From positions 38,026 through 102,025 of the forward strand of contig NZ_KK211350.1 of the NCBI RefSeq assembly GCF_000621785.1: a stretch of DNA of 64,000 nt, written 5' to 3'. Position numbers and translations under genes: made by a program. Below are positions 47,964-57,500 of the stretch, piece by piece (the first letter of the stretch is position 1; the number at the start of each line of letters is the position of its first letter). The notes under the pieces are model-generated. The model saw only the letters and a program-made list of their open reading frames with translations. It was not told the origin of the DNA and did no database searches. Source of the DNA: Ruminococcus flavefaciens ND2009. Lineage in GTDB: Bacteria; Bacillota; Clostridia; Oscillospirales; Ruminococcaceae.

Positions 47964-49466
47964 CTATGCCCTGTGTCCGCCTATCTGCTGATTGCGCATA
48001 CGGGCGGTAGCTCCGTCGCGGAAATTGGCTCCGCGGAGCAGAGCGTTCTTGCCGTAGCGTTCCTTTATATCAAGCATTGCCAGCTGCAGTGATCTCTCCC
48101 GCCGCAGCTCACGCTCCTCCGCCTCCCTGCGGCGCTGCTCCTCCTCGGGATCCGTAAAGAAGTCCAGCTGATGGAACTCCTCCCTTACCGACTCCGCAGG
48201 CACCACCCTGTTGGCGCATATGGTTATCCTGCGGACCCAGAGTATGCCGTCGGTGATACGGTCGAAAAGCTCCACAGCCGCCTCTGTTATGACCTTCGAG
48301 GAGGACACGGGAGCGGTGAGATTTATGGTGCCGTGGGAGTGTACGGGCACAGCCCTGCCGTAGTGGTCGAGAGTGACTTTGCCCTCATAGCTGCGCATTA
48401 CGTCCTCCCTGCGAAGGTTGTTGACGTCGTAGCCAATGGTAAGGGTGAGCTGGTCTGTAACAAGCCCCTTTCCCACCAGGTCAAGGGACAGCAGGTCTGC
48501 CATCTCCCAGGTGATAAGGCGGGCGGTGTCGTTCTCCGTAGCCTCCTGGAGCACCTGTCCCGAGCTGATACTGTTATTCTCGGGGCGATAGCCCCTTATA
48601 TCGGCAATGGTAGTGGGCTCCCAGCCCCAGGCGTGGTCGATGAGGAACTCTGCATTTACGCCGAACATCTTGTAAAGTGCCTTCTCCCCGAACTCAGAGG
48701 TGGACATACGGGCAATGTCGCCCATGGTGAATATGCCGCTGTGCTCAAGACGGCTGGCATAGCCCCTGCCCACACGCCAGAAATCCGTAAGGGGACGGTG
48801 GTCCCACATGAGCCTGCGGTATGACATCTCGTCAAGCTCGGCAATGCGCACTCCGTCCTTGTCCGCAGGCATTTTCTTTGCCACTATATCCATGGCTATC
48901 TTGCAGAGATACATATTGGTGCCGATGCCTGCGGTAGCGGTTATGCCCGTAGTTTTCAGAACGTCCCGAACCATCATCATAGTCAGCTCATGGGCGGTCA
49001 TGCCGTAGGTCTTAAGGTAAGCCGTGGCGTCGATGAACACCTCGTCTATGGAGTAAACGTGGATATCCTCGGGAGCCACATATTTCAGGTATATCTGATA
49101 TATCCTTGTGCTGTAGGCGATGTAGTGCGCCATACGGGGCGGCGCCACGATATAGGAAAGCTCCAGAGACGGATCCTTTGCCAGCTCGGAAGCTATTTCG
49201 GACTTCCCCGTGAAGCGCCTCCGCGGAGCCTTGTAGAGTCTTGCGGCGTTTACGTCCGCCACCTTTGCCACTACCTCAAAAAGCCGCGGACGCCCGGGTA
49301 TGCCGAAAGCCTTCAGCGACGGCGAGACCGCCAGGCATATGGTCTTGTCGGTGCGGCTCTTGTCCGCTACCACCAGATTGGTATCAAGAGGATCGAGCCC
49401 CCGCTCCACGCACTCCACCGAAGCGTAAAAGGACTTCAGATCAATAGCGATATAAGTTTTTTCCAT
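47964..49466 (-). CDS. Y-family DNA polymerase (UvrX/UmuC-like)
   Basis: This is a 500-residue lesion-bypass polymerase. The N-terminal catalytic motif is YIAIDLKSFYASVEC, with the acidic residues VYSIDEVFID (about 140) for metal binding. A thumb region with helix-hairpin-helix (DFWRVGRGYASRLEHSGI) follows, then the little-finger domain (about 300-420). The tail is rich in Arg and Glu (about 435-490). Such enzymes copy past DNA damage. The promoter overlaps a perfect LexA site, so it is SOS-induced. Related genes are common on mobile elements, but nothing mobile is visible here. Confidence 0.9.
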   Translation of the reverse strand: MEKTYIAIDLKSFYASVECVERGLDPLDTNLVVADKSRTDKTICLAVSPSLKAFGIPGRPRLFEVVAKVADVNAARLYKAPRRRFTGKSEIASELAKDPSLELSYIVAPPRMAHYIAYSTRIYQIYLKYVAPEDIHVYSIDEVFIDATAYLKTYGMTAHELTMMMVRDVLKTTGITATAGIGTNMYLCKIAMDIVAKKMPADKDGVRIAELDEMSYRRLMWDHRPLTDFWRVGRGYASRLEHSGIFTMGDIARMSTSEFGEKALYKMFGVNAEFLIDHAWGWEPTTIADIRGYRPENNSISSGQVLQEATENDTARLITWEMADLLSLDLVGKGLVTDQLTLTIGYDVNNLRREDVMRSYEGKVTLDHYGRAVPVHSHGTINLTAPVSSSKVITEAAVELFDRITDGILWVRRITICANRVVPAESVREEFHQLDFFTDPEEEQRRREAEERELRRERSLQLAMLDIKERYGKNALLRGANFRDGATARMRNQQIGGHRA

Positions 49467-49482
49467 GCCGCACCTCCTTGCA

Positions 49483-49494
49483 GAACATCTGTTC
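49483..49494 (-). promoter_or_regulatory. LexA (SOS) box
   Basis: GAAC-ATCT-GTTC matches the Gram-positive consensus GAACNNNNGTTC exactly. It lies between the -10 and the ribosome site of the polymerase gene. Confidence 0.9.
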
Positions 49495-49500
49495 TTTTAT

Positions 49501-49529
49501 ATTATAAACCTTATCTCCCACATTGTCAA
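49501..49529 (-). promoter_or_regulatory. sigma-A promoter of the polymerase operon
   Basis: TTGACA (49524-49529), 17 bases, TATAAT (49501-49506). Confidence 0.9.
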
Positions 49530-49702
49530 GAGCTCAGAAAAAAGAAAATATGTTTTCTTTTTTCTATCCTTACTGTAATATCCCGTAAAACAGGGCGGTA
49601 TCTGTCCCAAAAGACGTTATTCTCAATTTTTATGTCGCCTGATTGGTTGATTTCTACAAAAATAATCACTTTTGCCCTTCCAATAAGTTGCATAAGATTA
49701 TA

Positions 49703-49731
49703 TTGACACTTTGCTACGAAAATGGTATAAT
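49703..49731 (+). promoter_or_regulatory. sigma-A promoter of the U32-like gene
   Basis: TTGACA (49703-49708), 17 bases, TATAAT (49726-49731), a full consensus. The untranslated leader is about 160 bases; it has no clear riboswitch fold, and the frame that crosses it lacks a ribosome site. Confidence 0.9.
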
Positions 49732-49899
49732 TTTAATATGGGACTACTGCGGGAACAATCATGACATACCGCGATTTTACGCACAAAAGATACATAAAAA
49801 GACAAGCAAGATCCGCTTTTTCAAGCGTATACCTTCAAAGAGATATTACAAGGTGTATAAGTGTCCTTACTTTAATTTTAAGGGAGATGTGTAACCACA

Positions 49900-51483
49900 A
49901 TGAATCAGGATTCCATTTCATTTGATCTCGGATGCAATTTTGATTACAAGCTCTTCGACTTCGTAGACCAGTATGATAAAAAGCACGCGATCACAAGCTT
50001 TTTTGGAAAGCTGAAACATGACGGTCTTCCCGGAGGCCGTACTGCTTCTATCATTCCTGACTTTACTCTTGATCAGCTCGCTGATTACGTAAAGGAATGT
50101 CAGAAGCGTGATATTACTTTCAACTACCTCATAAATCCTCTGTCAATGGATCAGAATGAGATCGACCCCGTTGTCGGCAAACAGATCCGTGACTTCCTTC
50201 ACCAGATGTACGATCTGGGCATCAGAGCCTTCACGCTCAATTCCCCTATCCTCATCAAGTATGTCAAGAGAGAGTTCAAGGACGTTTTCGTTACTCTCGG
50301 TCTTTATGCTTACCCCACAACTATCCAGCACATTGAGTACTGGCGCAACTGGGGCGTTGATGAGATCACTCTCGATCACGGCTTCAACAGAAGATTTGAT
50401 CTGCTCAGAAAGCTCCTTACTCAGTATAAGGACACAGATCTTCACCTCCGTGTCATCGCTAACAACCTCTGCCTGAGAGAATGTCCCTTCAGACTGGCAC
50501 ACGGCTGCTTCGTAGGTCACTCCGACCCCGATAAGTTCTCTATGGACTACTCACTGGTAAACTGCGCATACAAGAAGGTAACTCACCCCGCAGCTATCCT
50601 TACAGCAGAGTTCATCCGTCCCGAAGACGTTCACTTCTACAGAGAGCTGGCTGAGGAGACAGGCAACAAGCACTTCTCCATAAAGCTCATCGACAGAACA
50701 AGGACCACAGACTTCCTCCACAGAGTAGTAAAGGGCTACATGGAAGAGTCCTATGACGGAAATCTCCTTGACATCGTAAACTGGCCTCAGGCTAAGACCA
50801 TAGCTACAAGACCTGACGAAAAGGATCCCATGGCACAGGGCGCAGCTGCTGCACCTACAGGTGCTCCCGCAGGTGCTCCTCCCACAGGCGCTCCCGCTGC
50901 TGAAAATGCAGGCGGACCTCCTCCGTGGGCTACAGGTGCAGGCGGACCTCCCCCCTGGGCTACAGGCGCAGGCGGACCTCCCCCCTGGGCAACAGGTGCT
51001 GGCGGACCTCCCCCCTGGGCAACAGGTGCTGGTGGACCTCCCCCCTGGGCTACAGGCGCAGGCGGACCTCCCCCCTGGGCAACAGGTGCAGGCGGACCTC
51101 CCCCCTGGGCACAGCCCGGTCCTAACGGCGAGCCTCCTGTAGGACCTCCTCCCGGAGCTCCTATCATGAGATGGATGGAGAAGCTCAAGCCCGAGGCTAT
51201 GATGAAGTACGGCAGAACAATGCACCTGCCTAAGCTCTACGTTGACAACAAGAAGCTTGACGGCTTCCTTGAGCACTTCATCAATAACAACAACTGTGCA
51301 AATTCACTCTGTGTAAATGACATCCTCGAAGAGGGTCAGACCGCTCCCAATGCCTGCGCACACTGCAGCAACTGGGCTAAGAAGGTCATCTCCTACGATG
51401 AGGCTGAGGTAGCACAGTGGAAGGAGCTCTGCGCAAGTGTTCTCCAGAGCATTGAAGACGGTTCTATCTACTTTGACGCATAA
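49900..51483 (+). CDS. U32-peptidase-like iron-sulfur protein with seven GGPPPWATGA repeats
   Basis: This is a 527-residue cytoplasmic protein. The first 300 residues form a U32/UbiU-like alpha/beta barrel. Segments such as LGIRAFTLNSPILIKYV, VDEITLDHGFNRRFDLL and the Cys cluster NNLCLRECPFRLAHGC support it; in UbiU/UbiV and similar U32 proteins such Cys hold a 4Fe-4S cluster. Residues about 310-425 are Ala/Gly/Pro-rich and include seven near-identical decapeptides GGPPPWATGA. A C-terminal domain (about 430-527) carries CANSLC and CAHC, possibly more cluster ligands. U32 proteins are implicated in peptide cleavage, hydroxylation of ubiquinone or RNA, and maturation of modified peptides; the substrate here is unknown. 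The gene stands alone with a very strong promoter. AAGGGAG lies upstream of the ATG, a little farther than usual. Confidence 0.75.
   Translation: MNQDSISFDLGCNFDYKLFDFVDQYDKKHAITSFFGKLKHDGLPGGRTASIIPDFTLDQLADYVKECQKRDITFNYLINPLSMDQNEIDPVVGKQIRDFLHQMYDLGIRAFTLNSPILIKYVKREFKDVFVTLGLYAYPTTIQHIEYWRNWGVDEITLDHGFNRRFDLLRKLLTQYKDTDLHLRVIANNLCLRECPFRLAHGCFVGHSDPDKFSMDYSLVNCAYKKVTHPAAILTAEFIRPEDVHFYRELAEETGNKHFSIKLIDRTRTTDFLHRVVKGYMEESYDGNLLDIVNWPQAKTIATRPDEKDPMAQGAAAAPTGAPAGAPPTGAPAAENAGGPPPWATGAGGPPPWATGAGGPPPWATGAGGPPPWATGAGGPPPWATGAGGPPPWATGAGGPPPWAQPGPNGEPPVGPPPGAPIMRWMEKLKPEAMMKYGRTMHLPKLYVDNKKLDGFLEHFINNNNCANSLCVNDILEEGQTAPNACAHCSNWAKKVISYDEAEVAQWKELCASVLQSIEDGSIYFDA
50911..51114 (+). repeat. 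30-bp tandem repeat, seven copies, coding
   Basis: Each 30-base unit encodes GGPPPWATGA. The copies differ at a few third positions (GGTGCT/GGCGCA), so the protein sequence is better kept than the DNA. Confidence 0.9.
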
Positions 51484-51505
51484 TAACTGATTGTACATAC
51501 GAATG

Positions 51506-51546
51506 AGCGCTGCACTGCGGTATATCCGCGGTGCAGCGCTTTTTTG
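51506..51546 (+). terminator. terminator of the U32-like gene
   Basis: A stem of 10 plus 4 pairs (AGCGCTGCAC with GTGCAGCGCT, inner GCGG/CCGC) with TATAT loop, then six T. Confidence 0.9.
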
Positions 51547-51562
51547 CACTCAGACAGAAAAT

Positions 51563-51588
51563 ATGCCCCCCGGCGAACCGGGAGGCAT
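51563..51588 (-). terminator. terminator of surface-fibre operon 2
   Basis: A GC-rich stem with a UUCG-type loop lies just past the stop at 51596, followed by ATATTTTC. Confidence 0.75.
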
Positions 51589-51595
51589 AAGATAA

Positions 51596-54500
51596 TTAAT
51601 AATTACTGAAACTCATCTGACCGCTGCTGTTTACTGTTACCGTAACACCGTCTGCGGTAGTATAAGTACCTGCAATATCCGTTTTGCCTGTGCTTCTGGC
51701 GGTATTGCCCTGAGTCAGCAGTCTTGAACCCTTAAGCTTCCATGTGCTTATGAGAGCAGCTGCATCGACCTGCCCCTGAACACCATTAAATATATTTTGC
51801 ATAGTCGTAACACTGGTAAGCTCTCCGCCGAACATGATCTCAGAAAGATGTGTATTGTAACTGCCTCTGAACATATCATTCATTTTCGTTACATTTGAAA
51901 GATCCCAGTTGCTCAGATCAAACCCTGTATAGTAAACTCTTTGGCTATTAGAGTTATAGAACATTCCTTCCATATCTGTAACGCTGGAAGTATCCCAGTT
52001 CTGTATGGGAGTCATATCTATAGGAGTATCTGCCGTAGTATTTGAATACAATGCCAAATCCTTGAACATTTGCTTCATATTGGTCACCTGTGAGGTATCC
52101 CAGTATTCAAGTCCCGAAAGATCCTTGATCTTTCTTACCTTTATGAACATGTTGTAACAATTTGAAGGCAACAGTATCTTTGAATCTATTCCTTCTGTAA
52201 AGATATACAGTGTATACATATCCGTTGCGGGATCAAGTACTGTATAACCCTTTACTGGAACAGGATACTCGGGATCGTAGTCTGCCGCTCCCTCAGCAGG
52301 CGACAGATATACTTCTCTGTAAATAAGACCATTAGCAAGGTCTCTCTGATAATCGCTCTCAGTGCAGTGCTGTATAGAAGCAAGGCGCCAGTCTATAGCA
52401 TAACCATTTCTTACACCTGACTGCTCAAGATTAAGACTGGAAGTATAAGTAGAATCATCGTCTCTTGCACAGAGCCAGCTCATCCTGCTCTTTATATCTG
52501 CACCGTTCTGAGTCGCTTTCTTACCGTCAAATCCATTATTGTTTCCTACAAGGAACTTTGCCATAGTTCTCGGAACGTATTCCAGCTGTGCCACAAAGGT
52601 GAAGGCTGATACGCCCTCATTTTCCGGGCTGAATATGAAGTCCTGTATCTCCTGTTCGGAGCTGAATGTCCTGTCAGTAAGCTGACCGTCCTCGTCCTCG
52701 TACTGCCAGCAATTGAAACTGTATCCCGAAGCGATGATATTCAGCTTGTTTTCGGGATCTGACATATTGCCGGTGACTTCGCCGCTGTCAGCATTCTTGC
52801 TGAATATGACTTCCACTGCGGTATCGTCTGTACCGAAAACGGATCGGTTGTCGCTGTCCTGTCTGAGGGTAACATACTTCTTTATATCAGACTTGGCGCC
52901 CTCATAGCGTATCTGAAGCTCTGCTGTCCTGCCGCTGATACTGTCCGTAGCTGTGACAGTCTTGCCTGCGAGACTGTAGTCCCTTGTATTTGGCACCTCA
53001 AGGTAGTATGTGCCGCCGTCATTCACCAGCTGAACGCTGTAGCCCTCATTACCTGCATAGGTGAGAGCTGCCTTCTCCGCAGCGGTAAGTATCTCTGTCT
53101 CGTCCTTGTTGTCTGTACGGCTTATGACGATGTCCTCAAGAGGTATCCTGTATGTTGAGCTATCTGCACCCGAAACGGGCACAAATCCGTCATAGACCGC
53201 CCTCAGTCCCGTGATGTACCTGCTTGCCGCAGGGAAGCGGTTCTGTGCCGCTGTAACGTGGCTGAGAGTGTCATAGCGCTCTATCCTGTTGCTGTATTCG
53301 GCTCTGTACTGTGGAACCATGTCCTCACCCAGCTCCTCGGTGAGGTCGCAGTAAGCAACCTCTGAGTCAGTCTGAGCAGCTCCCGCAGCAGGTGAACAGC
53401 TGCTGATATTGGTGTCGCTTTCCACTGTCCTGAGCTGCATGAACTCATAGCGTGAAACGCTTATCTCCTCGATCATGTAGAAGCCCTGCGCCACGGATAC
53501 GGAGGTATGTCCCTCGGTATCTCCCTCGCTGAAGCTCATGAACTCGGTATAGGTCATGCCCCCTTCCTTTGGAGTATGATCTGTCATGCTGTTGATCTCG
53601 GTTATCCTGAATATGAATGTGGGAGTTCCGAAAGCGTCGGAGTAGTCCACGCCCTCGGGAAGCACCTTGTCTATGAGGATATTCGCCTTTGCTCTGGGCT
53701 CCTCGCACTTGCGGTATATCTGCGAGCCGCAGCTGTCTCTGTCAACAGTGAAGCTCTCAACAGCTGCCGCTGCGTAGCCCTGAGGGGGCTCAGTCTCGAT
53801 GAACTCATAGGTGCCCCATTTAAGTCCCTCAACTCTTATCTGTCCGTCTGCATCGGTGACAAGCTCCGTAACGGCTCCCTCGTCGGTGCTGTCGGCAATT
53901 CTGTAAACGCCGCCGCTGAGTATTACGCTGCAGCGCTTTGAGGTGCCGTCCGCAAGCTTCTGCACCAGTCCGAACTTAGCTCCTTCCAGCTTTACCTCGG
54001 GTCTGTCCTTTTCATACTTCTCCAGCACAGCGCTGCCGCTCTTTGGATCGTCGTCCATAAAGAGGCGGTTTACCGTGCCCGAGGTCTTGGCGCTTATCCT
54101 GAACTCTCTGGTCTCGCTGCTTAGCTCAAAGCCTAAGGGAGCGCTTATCTCCTTGAAGTAGTAGGTGCCCCAGTCCAGATTGTCTATGACCTTTGTCCAG
54201 CCTTCGCTGTCGGTAGCAAAGTCATAGGAGCCGCCGTGGTAGATGACCGTGTCATAGTTTTCCTTGTCCGCCAGCTGATCGTAATTGCTCAGCGGAGGAG
54301 GATTTTGTGTATCGCCCAGCTTTTTCAGCAGCGCGAACCTTGCTCCTGCAAGAGGAGTGCCGTCGGCTGCGCTGAGCTTCTGTATCTGCGCCTTGCCCTT
54401 CTTGCGGACGTCATTATGAGTTACCGAGAAGGTCTTGTCGGCTGCATTTGCGTGGCTTGCAGCGCTCTCTGCGTTGACGGTGAATATACCCTCGTTTACG

Positions 54501-57500
54501 TAAGCGTCGCTGCTGATATAGCCGTTTCTGTTGTTGTTTCTCTTATATCCCGAGGGAGCAAGCTCCTCATACAGGAAATAGGTACCGAAGGTAACGTCCC
54601 GGATAGTTCCTGCGCCCGAAACGTCGGTGATGAGAGTTTTTGCGGTCTTTGTCCAGTAGGTGAGAGCCGTTTTGCCGTCCCAGCCGTAGATCTCGGACTT
54701 TGCCGCCGCCAGAAGCTCATCATATCCGCTTATGTCGCCGAACTCCGAAATATCCCTGAGCTGATACAGCGAGTATCTTGCGCCAGCAAGATTTTTCTCC
54801 TGATCCGTTTCGTTCTCGTCATGCTTTACCAGCCTGAGCTCGGAGCGTATCTCGCTGTTCTTTATGACAGAGACGTCCTTAACCTGACCCTCGTCTGTCA
54901 GATCCACCATGCCCTCGGCGTTGATATTGCCCAGTCTCACCTGGAACTCCGTAAGCGCTTCGGGAGCTGTATAGCCTGTAGGCACCTTTGTCTCCTCAAG
55001 AGCATAAGTGCCCACGGTAAGGTCTGCGATAGTGAATTTGCCTTCCTCGTCGGAGGTTATGGTATCAGTTCCGCTTTCGCTGCAATGATAGCACTTGTCG
55101 GAAGCATCATAGGCAACGCTGACTGTCTGAAGCTCGCCGCTGTCGTCATAGCGCATGAGCCTGAACTCAGCCCCTGCCAGTACCTTGCCCGTATCCCAGT
55201 CGGTCTTGGTGAACTCCGCCATACCGAAGGTATTAGCCCTGTTCCTGACGCTGATAAGTCCCTGGACTCCGTCGGTGTCGTCCACCAGAAGGGCACCGCT
55301 GTTGAACTCCTCAAGGACATTGTCCTCTGTGATGTCATAGGTATTCATCAGCTGCGCAGTGCCCATGTCGTTAAAGTATATGAGGTAGTAGAGCTGACAG
55401 TCGCCGTCATAGCCTGTGGGAGTCTCTGTCTCTCTGATGAAGTAAAATCCCGGCGGGAGATTTAGCTCGATAATGCCTCTGGGATCCACCTCAATATCAC
55501 CCAGAACTCTTTCGCTGTATGTATAGGTATTCTCATCGAATACGGTGTAATGGACATTGCTTATCTCGTCAAGCCCGAAGCTGTCATTATCGGCGTTATA
55601 CTGCGCCATTGTCTTTGGTGTATTGAATGTGAGCACCTCAAACTTTGCTCCGCTGAGACCCTTTTCACGGCGATCATAGTCCACCTTCTTTATTTTAAGG
55701 GTGTTCAGCAAAGTGACATAGGTGGCGTTGCTGTCGTCATAGCCGTATTCGTCGGAGGTACTCTCCTCGAAAACGTCCACTGTGGTAAGAGCTGAGAAGC
55801 TGTTTACTGCCATACGGCTGATGTTTTCGTCAGCCGCCTCGGGAGCCTCCATATTCACATATACAGCCGAATTGAACACATATCCGCCGCCTATGTTTTC
55901 CATGTAAGCCTTTGGGTCGTCGGCAGTTATAAGCACTGCTGCTATGGCGCATACTCTGTCTGTCTCACTTTCTGGCACAGTCCATATCCTGCTGTCGGTG
56001 CTCTCCATGAGCTCCCAGCCGTTTTCAGGTGTAAGGTGAGCCCGCATATCCTCTGCCTGCTCCGCAGTGACGGACTTGCTTGTGATATAAGCGTTCTCGT
56101 CTGTGGTATAGTACACCCTTGCACCTGCGGGCATACCCATTTTGTCGTAAGCCTCGCCGATGTCAACATAGTTGAGGCTGCCTCTCCACTGTGTGTTATA
56201 TCCCGAATTTGCTTCGCTGTTCTTCCTGTGTTCCTCAAGCCTGTCCACGATAACGGTCTCCTTGAGTGAGCCGTTCTCGCTTCCGTAGATATTGAAGCCC
56301 AGCCTGTAGGTGTAATCCGAGGGCATATCGGATGTGCTGCCTCTTACGCTTGAGCTGTGTACATAGAGCCCGTGGCTGAACTCAGTGAGCACTCTCTTGT
56401 CCAGCTCGGTGCGCATCACGATGTCGGTAGTGCCTATATTGCTGTCAGCACTTGATGTGACCGTACTGCTGTCAAAGAGCCTTCCGTTGTTCCAGCCCGC
56501 GCCCACAGTTACCTTTCTGCCCTGATCGCCCAGGTGAGTAAAGGAATTCACTCTGAAAGGCTTTTCTCTGTCAATATTGGGATTATCGTCCTCTGCGTAT
56601 ACGTCATAGCTGAACTCAACAGATGTGAGTGCGCTGGCAAGGAGAGGATTTCCCGAAAAGTCAAAGTCTATCTCGATGGTCTTCGTGCCGTCGCCGTTCT
56701 CAACAAGTCTGAATGTGGTATTCTCGCTGCTGAGTATGCTGCTGTTCAGAGCAGCCTTGGTTCCGAAGTCGGCAGCAGAGAACACCAGAGAGTCTCTTAT
56801 GGAAGCCAGTGAGGGATCTCTCAGTTCAAGATACTCAGGCAGCTTAGCGCTGACGGTGAATTTTTTCAGTGTACCCGGGTTCTCGGAAATGAGAGTGCCC
56901 TTTGTGGTGACTGTGGCGTACCATCTGTCCATACTGCCCTCTGCGCCCTCGTCCCAGTGCTTTCCTCTTGTGAGAGGAGACTTGAATTCGGTGCGTGAGG
57001 TAAGCTCTGTAACGTCTGTCCTGAGATATACGTTGGAATAGCTCCTGCGGAGGTATGCACCGCTCTCAAGGTCGCCTGTGCGGCTGTTGACTACGTCCTC
57101 GATGACTGAGTCGCCGTTGACGCTGTTGCTGTAACGGTCATTAAATGCTGCCAGGTCATAGAGCCTGCCGTCCTTCTCGTATATCATCTGCATATAGCCG
57201 TAGTTTACTACTCTTGCAGCTGCCTCCTCAAAGGTGCTGTCACTTCTGAGGAGTATCTGGTTCTCCTCCTTGTCGGGGTCCAGAGTGAACTTTATATTGG
57301 TCCTGAATTTCTTGTTGTCAACTATCTTGTCAAGGTCCTTTATGACAAGGTAGAATGCGTCGCCGTTCACATTGACGGTACGGGCTGCGGTCTTTGAGGT
57401 AACTCCCTCGGCGGTCTTTGCAAAGGTATCTCCGCCGTCGGTGCTGACATAGAGCTCATAGCTGTAGCCGTCGCCCTCGCTGAAGGCGCCGTTCTCGTCG

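Noticed and set aside
49643..49894. 83-codon frame upstream of the U32-like gene
   Set aside because: It starts before the promoter that lies inside it, has no ribosome site, and is rich in Lys, Tyr and Ile as expected of AT-rich non-coding DNA.
50911..51114. 30-base repeats as a CRISPR array
   Set aside because: The repeats are contiguous without spacers and encode a constant decapeptide in frame.
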